A DNA stretch of 64,000 bases from Gigaspora margarita (GCA_009809945.1 WTPW01000686.1:212365-276364), one strand, 5' to 3'. Counted from the first letter of the stretch, positions 43,607 through 55,070 are shown. A program made the numbers and translations. Notes: generated by a model not told the origin, from the letters alone.

Positions 43607-45712
43607 ATGAGTATAGATTATCAATTCCATTTAGCACAAATTGAAGCACATGGAGATAGCCATCCAACTTCTTTTACAACTGAAGTTCTACAAATTACCT
43701 ATCCAGATTTATTTTATTCTATTTGCTTTCCATCTACTATCTACTATTGACAATTTCATACTTTTTAAACAGAGTACCAATCTGCTTATTTTGCTGACTG
43801 ATATACTCAACAAACTATTGGAGCACACTTTGAACTTCAACTTCAAATAGATTATAACACTGCTAGAGCTGCTGCTAGAGATATTGTTTTTAGTTGCAGA
43901 TATAGTAATCCTAATCTTAACCCTGTTGAAGTTATTGCTGCTCTTCTTCGTCACTATACCTGCTTTATCCATCTCCCTATCCTACTTAACACCTTTGAAG
44001 TTACTACCTTTGACCTTTATATTGAAGGACTTATTCAAGCCACACCTTTTCTTCAAACTCATACTGATAATCCTCTTGAAAATCTTACTCTCAGCCCTGT
44101 CCTCCAAGAAAACAATAAGCACCTTGAATTTAGTATTTTACCTCGCCCACAATCTATACTTACCTTATTATCAGAAGATTTAGACAACCCAGAAAATTTT
44201 GCTGGACCTTCTCAATCTCCTTCTTTACTTCCTTAGACAAAGACACTACTCAAGCCAATTTCCTCCTTGCCTCTCACTTACTTCTTCTTCTCTTACTACT
44301 ATCTATCTTGATCAACCACTTTCTCACCCTCAAACTCCTACTTCTAATTCAAACCAAATCTACTAATTCTTTAGAAATCTCAATCTTCTTCCTCGAATTA
44401 TTCAAACTACTGCTGCTTCTGCACCACCAGTTATAAATGAACTTTACCAAACTAATCTAACTCCTAATACTACTTCTCTAAATATACCTTCTCTATACTG
44501 TTAACCACTTTACCTCTTTATTCCTTAATCTGCTTCTACTGATCATCATATAATTGAAGTAACCCAAGTAACTCCTCCACAACCAAATGTATTAAGAGAG
44601 CCTAATCTTTTAACCCACCCAACTCATGACACAACTCCTCTTGATCCACTTCTTTTTCAAGTTCAATATCAGATCTATCTTTCTAAATCAAAGTTATTGA
44701 ACCTCACATAGTTGGGGTCTACCCTAACCCAGCTAGTATTGAACCTGAAGTTTTAGAAGAAATAGATTTAGAAATAAACCTACAAGAAGAAGACCTCAAT
44801 GAAGAACCAATAGAAGAATCTAACAAAGAAGAATTAGAAGAAGAACTTGAAAAACCTGACCAAGAAGAACTTATATTTTTAGAATCAGAACTAGATACTA
44901 CTGTAAAGACCAAGAACTTGAAGAAAATATGGCCAACAACACTTTAAATGCTGCTGCTGATGCTATGAATGCTTTTGCCCAAGCTATGGGATGAGGCAGT
45001 GAAAAATCTCTTCTCAAAATTGATTTTTATTGTGGTAATAGAACTTATAATCCTGTAACCTGGATAGAAGAACTCTGATGAGCTGCTAAAGCTAACTATT
45101 AGAGCCCTGCTCGCTAGCTAGAACTTGCTTGTACTTACATGAAGGATAATGCTCAAGAATAGCTTACTAGTCTTGAGATACCACCAACTGATTTCTACTG
45201 TACAATAATGATCATGAAAATGATGATATTGTTAGTTTTACCCATAACTTCAAGGAAAAGTTCAGTACCACCAAACAAAAAGCTACCTGGCAAAAACAAT
45301 TATTCAAAATAAGACACTGTTGACACTTATATTAGCCATTTTAAACAACTCAAAGGAAGAGTAGACCTAAATAATGTTTTCTCTGCCTCAGTGATGATTC
45401 AATTTTTCATTCAAGGACTTTGCCCAGAATATACTATGAATGTTCAAGCTGCAGAACCTAACACCTTGGATGCTGCAATTGCTGAAGTATGAAAATGGAA
45501 AATAGGCAAATTATGACTGCTAACCAGAATGCAAATGATACTAATCAAGCTCTTGAATGACTTACTGAACAAATTGCTAAACTTAGTATCAATCTTGCTA
45601 AAAAACAAGCTATCCCTTTCCTACTCTTGCCTATTATACTGACCAAAATAAAGACTGAGTGCAACAAGTAGCCACTAATGCCACCTGTTATAATTGTGGG
45701 CAAAAAGAAGTA
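43607..45712 (+). pseudogene. Retrotransposon gag region, decayed
   Basis: The frame opens at ATG 43607 (MSIDYQFHLAQIEAHGDS) and continues in broken pieces through a Leu/Asn-rich part to an acidic stretch rich in Glu at 44730-44890. A second ATG at 44929 begins MANNTLNAAADAMNAFAQAM followed by SLLKIDFYCGNRTYNPVTWI and SPAR, the pattern of a retrotransposon gag domain (PF03732-like). Near 45681 TCYNCGQK is the start of a CCHC zinc knuckle, which is cut by the element at 45715. Many TGA, TAG and frame changes are present and no pol follows. A Ty3-type origin is likely. LTRs were not identified. Confidence 0.72.
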
Positions 45713-45714
45713 GG

Positions 45715-45877
45715 GCAAAAATAGGAGTTCTGGGGTCACTTTTTTGGTACCCTGGGTACTAAAATATTCATTTTGCTCTTTAATCATCATAGAAAGCCTA
45801 TATTCTGTAAAAACTCCTTAGTACCTATATAAAACCAGGGTACCAAAAATTATATAGCTAGAACTCTCTATTTTTAT
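45715..45877. mobile_element. TIR MITE truncating the gag zinc knuckle
   Basis: GCAAAAATAGGAGTTCTGG with TTTTTTGGTACCCTGG on the left mirrors CCAGGGTACCAAAAA with TAGAACTCTCTATTTTT on the right. It directly follows TGTGGGCAAAAAGAAG of the gag relic. A minus-strand frame at 45545-45790 spans both and is meaningless. Confidence 0.7.
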
Positions 45878-45940
45878 ATTTTATAATCAAATTGGTTCAC
45901 GACAAAAAAATGATCGCATTATCACACCTGATACCATATA

Positions 45941-46198
45941 TTATTCATCTATATATAAATCAAGGTAAGTATCTATTTTCCTTTTATAATACTTTTGATA
46001 ATGTTTAGCAACATAATAGCCTCTAATATAATCTGGACATCTACCACTTTTAGACCAAGTAGGTTTACCACAATCAGTACAAGGAAAGTGTTTGATTGCA
46101 TTTTTATGAAGCCAGCACCCTTTAGGATTCATACAAGATCAACTGCATATCTCTCCAGTATATAAAAGGAAATCACATATATATTCACCTAATTGCAT
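45941..46198 (-). pseudogene. Small cysteine-rich (zinc-finger-like) protein, one in-frame stop
   Basis: From ATG at 46198 the minus strand reads MQLGEYICDFLLYTGEICS, a TGA stop, then SCMNPKGCWLHKNAIKHF, PCTDCGKPTWSKSGRC and a basic Tyr/Lys tail to the stop at 45941. The spaced CxxxC, CxxC and final C/H residues suggest zinc binding. Without the stop it would be about 85 residues. The TGA could derive from a CGA codon. It is divergent from the DNA polymerase gene with only 115 bp between start codons, so the two may share a promoter and belong to one mobile element. I associate this small protein with polymerase-bearing elements of the same fungi, from memory only. The internal ATG at 46132 would allow a 63-residue product. 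Confidence 0.6.
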
Positions 46199-46313
46199 TT
46201 TTTATATATGCCTAGTACATATTAATTTTCAAATTGAATAAAAATATTTTATAAGTAACGGATAAGAAATTTCGTACCAGTACCCATATACAAATTTATA
46301 CTATTATTTTATT
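46199..46313. promoter_or_regulatory. Putative bidirectional promoter of the polymerase element
   Basis: This is the 115-bp AT-rich gap between two divergent start codons. Candidate TATA-like words (TTTTATATATG near 46199 and ATTTATACTATTATTTT near 46294) face both ways. This is inference from position only. Confidence 0.35.
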
Positions 46314-49300
46314 ATGGTAGTACATATATGTAATAGATGTGGAAAAGATTATTCTAAATTAGCAAAACTTCGTATACATCTAAACTGAAAAAATCTATGT
46401 AAACTTAATATCCAAAATCCCATTACAGATCCAATACCATGACCACAAAATCAAATAGGAGTCTCTGACTCTCTTGCTTCACAGAGACCCAATATCGAGA
46501 CATTACCTCTTCCAACTCAAACCTATATTCCAGTAGGTGATTTAATCCAATTAGACGTTACACCCTTATCACCTATTCAAAATATATCTTTAGACAAGTT
46601 TCTTCAAATCTACCCCAAAATAATATAGAATGGTTTGATAATATGGAAGATAGATATAATGCAAGCACTGATGAAAAATGGCCCAAATTAGGTAGATTCT
46701 TGCTTTATGACTATCCAAAAAGAAATATCATAACTGTAGAAGGCAATTTTGGTGGTAATCCAGTAAGAAAAATTATAAATTAACAAACAAAGAGTTAATA
46801 TTCAAAGAATGTGAATCTAATTTAGTTCTTTTAAGACCCCATCAGAACGTAACATCAATAAGCTTATGGCAAGCAGTTATTCCATCTCCTAAAAATATAA
46901 AATATAGATTCAATCATTATGTTGAGAACCTCAATAAATATTTAAAAGCCCCATATATGCCCCCAGCTTATAGCAAACACAAGAGAACAAATTACAAGAG
47001 TTCTTAAAGCCGAATTGTGTAAAAAAGATCAAATAAAAACTGCATTAATTGCTCAATGCATATATCATGGGCAAGTTAGCAAAGGGAAAGGTAAACCTAA
47101 AACTTCAACATATATGATTGCCCATCATAGAAGTCTTATGCATGTTATTCTTACAGAAAAAGATATCAATGAACATATAGATAAATCTATATCAGAAATA
47201 GATGAGAAAATAGACTCATTTATGAAATCAGGATCAGAATGGAATTTGGTAAGAATTGAAGAGTTAACTATTGAAGCTTATACTCTTTATCGAACATATA
47301 GAGGATCCTATATTCCTATTCCAAAAAAGCTTGCCAATACCAAATGTACAATCAATCCTGATAATTCTGATATTATAGAACCAGCTATACGCATGCCCAC
47401 AGATAATTGTCACAAAGGTGCATTAGGTTGCTACTTTGCAGATAAAGCAGGTATAACAGATCATCTAGGAAGATAAATATATAGAGCCAAAAGTTTACAA
47501 CCATATCTGAATATAGTTAAGCTAGATGGTATTCCAATGCCAACTCCTATCTGCTCTCGTATATTCAATAAGATTAAAGAAATGAATTCTGATATCTCTA
47601 TCAATATCTGGGAATAGAAAGAAGAAACAGCTACACCTAAACCGGTAATAGCTAGCAAGAATTATAATAGACAACATATTATATATCTTATAGCTCTTAC
47701 AGATATTATGAAATCTGAAGATAAGTATAGACAAAAGAACCATTTTCTTTGGATCAAAAACCATGATGGATTAGTATTCAAAGGTACAAAATATCATGGT
47801 AAAAAACATCTTAGTAATCAGTGCTTTTATAGTTTTCCATCAGAAAAATCTTTAGCCTATTATCAAGAGCTTTGTTTCGGTTTGGGAGAGGCTACTCAAA
47901 GAGTCAATTTGCCTACTAAGAGGGATAATGATTTTGAGAAGTTTAAGAACTATGGACGAATGAACAATGCTTTATGTGTTATTATAGCTAACTTTGAGGC
48001 GGATAATAAGAAACATGATGAGAAATATGGAGGACAAATGCGAAAGCTTGCAGAACAGAAGGCAAATAGCTTTTGCTATTTAGTCCATTGGATTGATACT
48101 GGAGATATATGGGGTCCATACCTATATAAAGGAGAAAATGCTACTCAGGAGTTTGTCAAAAGAATCAATAAGGAATTGGTCGAAATTAATAGAGTCTTAG
48201 CTATAAAACATGATTGAATTGAGACTAACAAAGACAAAAAGAAATTTAATGAAGCAGATAGTTGTGGATATGCAAAGAAAAATTCATTATAGATGAAGAT
48301 AAAGTCAAATGCTTAGAAAATAAGGCATCATGGTTTAATAATAAGCTAAAAAATACCACAAAGAATTCAGAAGATTATAAGACCTTAACAAAACAAATTG
48401 ACAAGATAACTAAAGATATTAATTAAGCAAAGACTATGGATATAAAGGTTTGGAATCACTGTCATATTACAGGTGAGTTCTGAAAAGCCACTCACAATGC
48501 CTGCAATCTCAATCTTCAAATTGTACTCTGGAAGATGCCAATTTCAGTTATCTTTCATAACTTCTGAGGATATGATTCTCACTTGGTTTGTGAATCTGTT
48601 GGTTGATCAGTTAATGCACATTAAATCAAGGTTGTAGCTGAGACATTTGAGAGATACAAGACTATGAAAGTAGGTTAGCTAAAATATATAGATAGTATAC
48701 TGTTTATGAATAATAGCTTGGCAAATCTTACAAAAAATTTGGGTACCAACCACCCTATCACAAGCTGGCACTTTAAAGACTATTATTCAGATCAAATTTT
48801 ACTAGCAAGTCATAAAGGAGTTTATTCTTATGAGTATATCGATTCACACAATAGATTTAAGGAAAAAGAACTTCTGCCAATTCATGAATTTAGTACACAT
48901 CTTCATGGCAAAATTAGCCAAAAAGATTATGAGCATGCCAAAAAAGTATGGAAAACTTTTGACTGCAAGAATCTAGGTGAGTACTATGATCTCTGTCTTA
49001 AAATTGATGTAATCAGTCTTGCAGATATTTGAACTCAATTTCGAAAGACATGCATGCAATATTATAAACTTGATCCTAGTCATTATGTTTCAGTACTGGC
49101 ACTATCATGGGATGCTATGCTTAAGAAGACAGGGGTTGAGATTGAGCTATTTACAGTTATGACAATGCATGATCTTATAGAAGAGGCTAAGCATAAAGGT
49201 GTAGCTATAGCAGATCATCAATATTTCAAAGCCAACAATCCTAAGATGGTAAGGCCTTTAACCTATCTAAACCAACAATATGGATAAGCTATGTCGATGC

Positions 49301-50781
49301 AAATAATCTTTATAGCTGGGCTATGAGTCAGTATTTGCCTATTGGAAATTATCAATGGGAAGCAAGTCAGCAATATCTTGAGGATTATCCAAATGAGCAA
49401 AAGAAATATCTTGAAAAGATTCTTAATACTAAAGCAGATGCTATTTTCTAAAGATTAATGCACATTTTCCTTTAAAAACTCATAACTATTTGAGTGATTT
49501 ACCCCTAGCTGTAGAGAATATGGCTGTAAGTAAAGATATGTTGTGTCCCTATACTATAGAGCTTGTAGATAAGTTGGATGGTGGTCAATTTTCAGCAACT
49601 AAAAAATTAGTACCCCATTTTGGACTACGAAAAAATTATGTTATTCATTATCAAGAACTTCAATACTATGCAAAATTAGATATGATTGTTGATAAGGTTA
49701 TAGAAATCCTATCTTTTGATCAGACTAATGGGCTTGCCCCTTATATAGCCTTCAATACAGAAAAGCGACAAGGTGCTAAGAATGCTTTTGAGAAGGACTT
49801 CTTTAAGCTTATGAACAATTCTGTATATAGCAAGCTATAGAGGATGTTCGTAAATATCAAGATATCAAACTCATGGCTATAAATAAAGAGCAAGATAAAA
49901 AGAAGTTTATTAATCAAATTCGTAAACCCTCATTTAAGTATGCTAGACAACTTGGAAATACTTTAGTAGGAGCACATATAGAAAAAGCTAGCATAACTCT
50001 CAACAAGTCTATAATTGTCAGAGCATCAGTTTTAGGACTTAGCAAGCTTTTAATATATTGCTTCTGGTATGGATATATAAAAGAGAGATATGGTGATAAA
50101 ACTATACTTGGATATATGAATACAGACTCATTCATATTTATAGTCAAAACTGAGGATATCTATAAGGATATGGCTGAGCAACCTGACCTTTTTGACCTTA
50201 ATGACTCAAAAACTATAGGTCTGTACAAGGATGAGACTCCAGATAGTATAATTTTAGAATCTATACATATTCGATCCAAGTCTTATTACTATGTTTTAGC
50301 AGATAAGACTACAAAGTCTAAGCATAAAGGAGTTAGCAAAAAGAGTATAAGTAAAATGGCTATGAATTCATATATGTTTGATTTAGAAGGGACTTTATTA
50401 AATGATCTAGTAGATAGATCATTATTATCAGAGGAAGAAGTCAAGAATTTAGCTATGCGAATTGAGGCAGATCCTATGACTCTAGTATATCGAGACTGTC
50501 TCTTTGATAATGAAGTATTCTATGCTAAGAATGTGGGCATACAATCAAAAGACCATATATTATCTTTGGTTGAATCAGAAAAGAAGGCTCTTTGCCCTAT
50601 AGATACTAAGCATTGGATATTATCTGATAAAATAACTAGTTTGCCATATTATCATTGGTGTATACAAGCATATAAAAATTTTATATCAAATGGATTATCT
50701 CCAGAGTTGGCTGAAGAACGAGCTTTAAGAGTTAAGCTCTCAAAAAAATATCAAAATGAATGTGTATCCCACATAAGCTAA
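46314..50781 (+). pseudogene. Protein-primed type-B DNA polymerase (Maverick/linear-plasmid type), broken
   Basis: The sequence opens at ATG 46314 with a zinc-finger motif (HICNRCGKDYSKLAKLRIHL). It continues through GSYIPIPKKLANTKCTINPD (47308), HFLWIKNHDGLVFKGTKYHG (47744) with SFPSEKSLAYYQ, and FKNYGRMNNALCVIIANFEA (47950). Then come NHCHITGEF with THNACNLNL (endonuclease VII-like Zn motif, 48450), HNF-stop-GYDSHLVCESVG (48562, exonuclease region), YVDANNLYSWAMSQYLP (motif A, 49292), FKLMNNSVYSK (motif B, 49805) and YGDKTILGYMNTDSFIF (motif C, 50090). Type-B polymerases need the DTDS aspartates; here the first is Asn, and motif B has Ser for Gly. More than ten stops and shifts split the frame, many of them TGA. 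The last open stretch, 49873-50781, is 302 codons. The enzyme would have replicated a linear element with a terminal protein. It is not functional. Confidence 0.85.
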
Positions 50782-50834
50782 ACTAGTGATAAATAGGATG
50801 CAAAGCATTACTGCTTTACAGAGTTATAAATTAT

Positions 50835-51280
50835 ATAGTTAATATTTTTTAAATATTTAATTATTATTATTGTGAAGCAATGACCCTTCAGGTCTTAATT
50901 CATAGAATAGTTCAAGTTGGTATTTTGTATTTATTCTATATTAATAAAAATTACTAGTGAAGAGAAATTTAGATTTTTTTATTTAATGAATTTATTTGCT
51001 AAATGTAGGGAAAGAGTTGACCTACTCGTCTGCTATATTATTTTTTGCTTAGCTCGATCTACATATATAATTGCAAGACAATTATTAAATATTACATATA
51101 AGCAAGATATATTAATCATAATACAATGCAAGCATATAATCAAAATTTTCTTGAACAATTGTATACTATTCCTTCATATATCTATATGCCCAGGCCCAAA
51201 GAGGTGACCCTAAAGGGTCATAATGTGTTAAGAAAATATATGTCTTCAGTATATAGGCAATGCATTAAATGTTAATATTA
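50835..51280. other. Spacer between polymerase and IQ fragment
   Basis: A 96-codon frame (50917-51207) runs through AT-rich DNA, begins without an ATG and has no family motif, so I do not call a gene. The mini-hairpins above are the only structure I see. Confidence 0.4.
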
Positions 51281-51281
51281 G

Positions 51282-51536
51282 TATAAAGGTTTGGTGAATA
51301 CCCATTTAAGACATCAACAATATTGCTATCCATATTTTAAAAGACAAGCAGTACTAACTATTCAGCGAGTATTTCGTTCATGGTATCAAAAGCAAATAGA
51401 TTCAGCTAAAATTATCCAGCATGCAGTAATTAAATGGCTATATCGACCAGGTAGCACATTAATGAAACAAGCCAAAGATCAATATTATTGTGAAGCAATG
51501 GCCCAAAGGGTCTATCAAAATGCAAATAATATTTGA
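51282..51536 (+). pseudogene. IQ-motif protein fragment
   Basis: The frame is open from a TAG at 51279-51281 to the stop at 51536 but has no ATG near its start. Residues YFKRQAVLTIQRVFRSWYQK and AKIIQHAVIKWLYRPGS form two helices with IQ-like repeats (IQxxxRxxxK), typical calmodulin-light-chain-type binding helices. The last part, YYCEAMAQRVYQN, is encoded by two of the mini-hairpins (51488-51512), so they have been captured into the reading frame. It follows the polymerase relic by 500 bp in the same direction and may have belonged to the same element. Function unknown. Confidence 0.45.
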
Positions 51537-51671
51537 TATAGTTTTTGAGAAAAATCTTTCAGAGGTCATATCATATTATATAGCAATTTTTTAATATGAT
51601 AACCCTAATATAGATCAAAAGCCTAGGTTCTCATCTATATAACAGTATATGTTTTATTTATATAACATTGA

Positions 51672-51825
51672 AATCCATTAAGCTTTAAGAGTTAAGCTCT
51701 CAAAAAAGTATCAAAATGAATATATATCCCTCATATCTATTGCAAAGCAATAATGATGCAAAGCATCGAATTTCTGATTCCTCTTCGAGTCTAGAATATC
51801 CACATAAGCTAAACTAGTAAATAAA
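51672..51825 (+). repeat. Duplicated polymerase 3' end carrying a 66-bp hairpin insertion
   Basis: AGCTTTAAGAGTTAAGCTCT and CAAAAAAGTATCAAAATGAA duplicate 50721-50760, the end of the polymerase gene. In the original, GTATCC runs directly into CACATAAGCTAAACTAGT. In the duplicate, ATATCC (51724-51729) is followed by 66 bp of hairpins, then ATATCC again (51796-51801), then ACATAAGCTAAACTAGT. This is the signature of an insertion with a 6-bp target duplication. Confidence 0.75.
51730..51795. mobile_element. 66-bp mini-hairpin element
   Basis: The insert contains ATTGCAAAGCAAT, GATGCAAAGCATC, GAATTTCTGATTCCTCTTCG and ends GTCTAGA. A homologous module lies at 55159-55216 with ATTGCGAAGCAAT, GAATCTCTGATTTCCCTTCG and GGTCTAGA. 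No protein can be encoded. See findings. Confidence 0.6.
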
Positions 51826-51887
51826 ACTATTAAGACTATTTCAAATCTACAATAAAGACTAATCACACTTTTTTGCTTTCACTACAA

Positions 51888-52472
51888 TTACTTGTAGCTA
51901 GATGATTCAGAGACAGACCTAGATGAAAATGAAGATAAGGACTCATATGCAGTATCATCTTTTACAAAGTAAACAGGAACTTCATCCCTTAAAATTTTCT
52001 TTTTTCTTTTAGTCTTGCATGATGTATGATTTCCTCGAGAAATATCCAGATTAGATATATCGCTCTCTGAATCATCAGATAGATTCTTTTAGAATGGTAT
52101 CACTTTACCATAAATTGAAATTCTTCTATTATAAGGGTCAATTTTTGTTTCATGCAACCACAGCCATGGAATTCCTAATACAAGATCTGCTTTAGGTTCT
52201 TTGCAAACTACAAAATCATTTAAAACTTCATCACTATCAGATACTAATTTATCCTTACCCTTAAATCGAAAAGATAATTCAAGGCTTTCCACAATATCTA
52301 AGGCATCCTTTATTTTCTTTTTAATATATTTTGGTGGGTCACTATATTGTATTTCAAGTTTATTGACTAAGCTTTTTCTAATAATGTTTTTATCTGATGA
52401 TATATCAATTAATGCCTTAACCAAGTAAGGCTCATGACCCTTTTCATGAATTTTACATTTTACATATGCCAT
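51888..52472 (-). pseudogene. Retropepsin-like aspartic protease gene with one in-frame stop
   Basis: From ATG at 52472 the minus strand reads MAYVKCKIHEKGHEPYLVKA, LIDISSDKNIIRKSLVNKL, an acidic middle (KLVSDSDEVLNDFVVC) and ADLVLGIPWLWLHETKIDP, up to a TAA at 52089-52091. It then continues in the same frame for 66 codons (LSDDSESDISNLDISRGNHT, a KTKRKKKILRDEV basic patch, and a Ser-rich tail) to TAA at 51888. The fold signature is that of retropepsins: a D(T/S)G-like loop and a later hydrophobic-hydrophobic-Gly (LVLGIPWL). The loop here is DISSD, lacking the usual Gly, so catalysis is doubtful. The TAA fits CAA to TAA. It may be a domesticated or orphan retroelement protease. No gag or pol flanks it. 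Confidence 0.65.
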
Positions 52473-52479
52473 CTTGTAA

Positions 52480-53500
52480 TATAATTTATTATTATATACT
52501 ATATTTTTATCTAAAAAATAACCAATTATTTATCTATTTTTCGATAATATATTATATATAACTACTGTGCCTCATGTAATGTAGTACATGACCCACAGGT
52601 CACAATGTCATGTGACTACTGCACCCTTGTAACATGGTGTCCGCTCTGGCAATTAGAAAAATAGTAGTTTTTATATTTGCATTTCATATGATAATAATAA
52701 AGTATCAAATTGTTTTCAGAATTTTTATATTAATGGCGAGTTAGATATCAATTATTTTTTTTTTTTTTTTTTATTAATATAATGTCATAGTAGAAACTTT
52801 GTTACAGCAGCCTTAAATTAATCCTAAGATTAATAGTCTCTTTGTTATCAAGTAGAAATAGGTGAGGGGTCAGATAAGTTCTTGGACCAGGCTAACAAAT
52901 TCCTCCAACCTGAAAACTAGTTGAAGTAAAGAGATATGGCTATAGAAAAATTCTATAGTAAAGATTTCTAACTACATTTGTGCTACAGAGCACCCAACGT
53001 GACATTACACCTCCTATTTCCTATTTTATACTATTTTTTAATTTAAATTAATAAAATAAATCTAGTTAGGATAGGTTGGAGAGAACCTAAGGTGTTAATC
53101 ATAACATTATAAAAAGCATGTTGTTAGGGGGAAGCCTTGTAAGTACCATTTTTCAATAGCAGAGTGTAGGTTTATTGGTTGTATATGAGGTCTTGATGTA
53201 TTTGCTTGAGTAGTGCTTGATAGTAGAGTTATTTTAGTACGTTTGGTTTTTTTTGTGATATTCCGGGCTATTTCCCATTGATGTTGTAGATATCAATTAT
53301 TAATTTTATTTTTTTGTTATTTGTTGTACTGCATCGATGTATTGTACATTACTCATATATGATCGAGAATTTTTATCTAATTTTTGGAAAAGTGAATTCT
53401 TTGTGAACTAAGTTCACGAAGTGATTGATGATTTTTTCAAGTACTCATGTAATTTTTATTAACTAAAGCTTTTGAATATTTCTCTATCTTATATAAATAC
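52480..53500. other. Intergenic stretch, no gene recognised
   Basis: It contains GTCATGTGAC and GACCCACAGGTC small palindromes near 52590-52620, a 19-T run near 52757 and AT-rich DNA. It separates the divergent retropepsin (minus) and coiled-coil (plus) genes, so promoters of both should lie here. TTATATAAATA at 53489-53499 is only a few bases from the ATG and is more likely leader than TATA box. Confidence 0.45.
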
Positions 53501-53501
53501 A

Positions 53502-55070
53502 ATGCCAAACACACAATCTAAAATTGATTTATTAGAAGAACAGAATTCTAAGCTCATAGCCGAAATTAGTGAACTTAGAAAAAAATATACTGAGGTTAAG
53601 GCTGAGAACATGAAGCTAAGACATATTATAGAAGAGAGTACTGGGCTTAAAACCAGGTTTGAAGAGCTAGAAAGAAAAAATAAAATGGATACTGACATCC
53701 TTATTACTAAAAATGTTGAGCTTAAAAACAGAGTTACTAAATTAGAACAAAAACAGATCCAGGTTATCACTAATGAACAGGAAGCATCTCCTACAAAAGA
53801 TATTTTGTCACCCCCAGCTTGTTCAGAGTTATCTGTAATTTCTCAGAGGGAAGAAAATATCAATTCTGTTATATCTAATCTTAGCGAAATTGAAAAAAGC
53901 TCAGAATCTGCATCATCTATCTGCACAGAAACTAAATTATTAGAAGATAAGGAGGTTGATAAATTTCTGGATTCAATGTATAAGGAAAAGATTAGTAACG
54001 AAATAAGAGAAAGAAATCAGAAAAATAAGTTCAGAACTCAAGACCCTTTATCTTATGATGAAGATATTTCGCAATCTAATAAAAACAAAGTACAAAAGTT
54101 CATGTTAGAAGTTTCTGAAAACTCTAGTCTGCAATTAAATAGTGACATGACTTCTACAGCCTCGAATGAAACAAAATTTCAACCTAGCAATACTAACTTC
54201 ACACTTTTAGATGAAAACCTTTGTAATTCTATAATTCTTGCTGATTGTAAAACCCAAGAAGCTATCATGTGTTATTGCCTATTTGGAAAGGCTCTTATTC
54301 AAAGACATAATAAAATAGCATCAGACAAACAAGTTGATCCAGAATCTAATATTGTTAGTAGAATTTTAAATAAAGAAATAAAAACACAGCTACCTGCAGA
54401 CACTTCTGATAGCCTTTTATGTAAGAGAATTGAAAAGGCAAAGAAGCTTTATAAACTTTTTGATACAATAGGTATGGATAAAATTTATCGCATTCATTCC
54501 TTTTCTGCTAACAGTATATCTAAGTTAATAAAGAAGGAAATTCAGTATATTATAGATAATGTATCCTTTGATTATAGCATTCAAATTGAGTTACATAGTA
54601 ATGAGAAAAATTCAAAGCATATGACCCAACTTTGTGAACCAAGTTTACAAAGTGATAATAACCTCTTTCCATTAAAGAAAATGCTATCAAAAGAAATGTG
54701 TAATTAAGTCATTAATAAATTAACTACACATTTTATCGATTCATCAAAGTTGGATAAAAATAATAGCATAGATACAGAAGGTGAGCATCAAACTGATTCT
54801 TATTAGGTTTTAGGTTCATATTGTCCACTATGTAGAGAAAATCATATAAATTTGCAAGGTAAGTGGAGGCTAGATAGTCAAAGTAAAAATACATATTATT
54901 TACATTGTACTAATTTAAAAGAGCCAGGAATTCTACTTGATGATGTACTAAAAGCATATTCAGGTAATTCAAAACAGATTCAAGAGTTAAAAACTCAATG
55001 CTTCACAATAACCATCTCTTGGAATAATGCTCTTATCTTACCAGATAAAAGTATAGTAGTGCAAGCGTAA
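53502..55070 (+). pseudogene. Coiled-coil protein of a fungal multigene family, two late in-frame stops
   Basis: I choose ATG 53502 (MPNTQSKIDLLEEQ) because the upstream open part has no ATG. Residues 5-90 form a heptad-rich coiled coil. Then come a Ser-rich linker, the conserved-looking LEDKEVDKFLDSMYKEKISN (about 145-165), IRERNQKNK, and a C-terminal block with KKLYKLFDTIGMDKIYRI and HSFSANSISKLIKKEIQYII. The frame stops at TAA 54705-54707 (401 residues). The same frame continues past it, through a TAG at 54807-54809, to GSYCPLC (a CxxC), more coding-like sequence, and a TAA at 55068. Both stops fit C-to-T changes of CAA and CAG. I associate this layout with a large family in Rhizophagus genomes of unknown function. 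A 401-residue protein could still be made. Confidence 0.7.

Larger units (their letters stand above)
50798..51767. repeat. Cluster of tiny GC-rich hairpins after the polymerase gene
   Basis: Short inverted repeats with 4-6 bp stems and 3-5 nt loops occur at 50798 (ATGCAAAGCAT), 50870 (TTGTGAAGCAA, decayed), 50882 (GACCCTTCAGGTC), 51205 (TGACCCTAAAGGGTCA), 51488 (TTGTGAAGCAA), 51501 (GCCCAAAGGGTC), 51739 (ATTGCAAAGCAAT) and 51755 (GATGCAAAGCATC). In a background this AT-rich, such GC-rich palindromes stand out. Confidence 0.75.

Noticed and set aside
44719..44913. Ser-rich minus-strand frame
   Set aside because: It is antisense to the Glu-rich acidic part of the gag relic.
50917..51207. 96-codon frame after the polymerase relic
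   Set aside because: It has no ATG at its start, a composition like the AT-rich background, no motifs, and it includes a mini-hairpin at its end.
53472..53501. N-terminal extension of the coiled-coil protein
   Set aside because: The open frame there begins with TTG; the first ATG in frame is 53502.
53489..53770. 93-codon minus-strand frame
   Set aside because: It is antisense to the coiled-coil region; an artefact of heptad-rich coding sequence.
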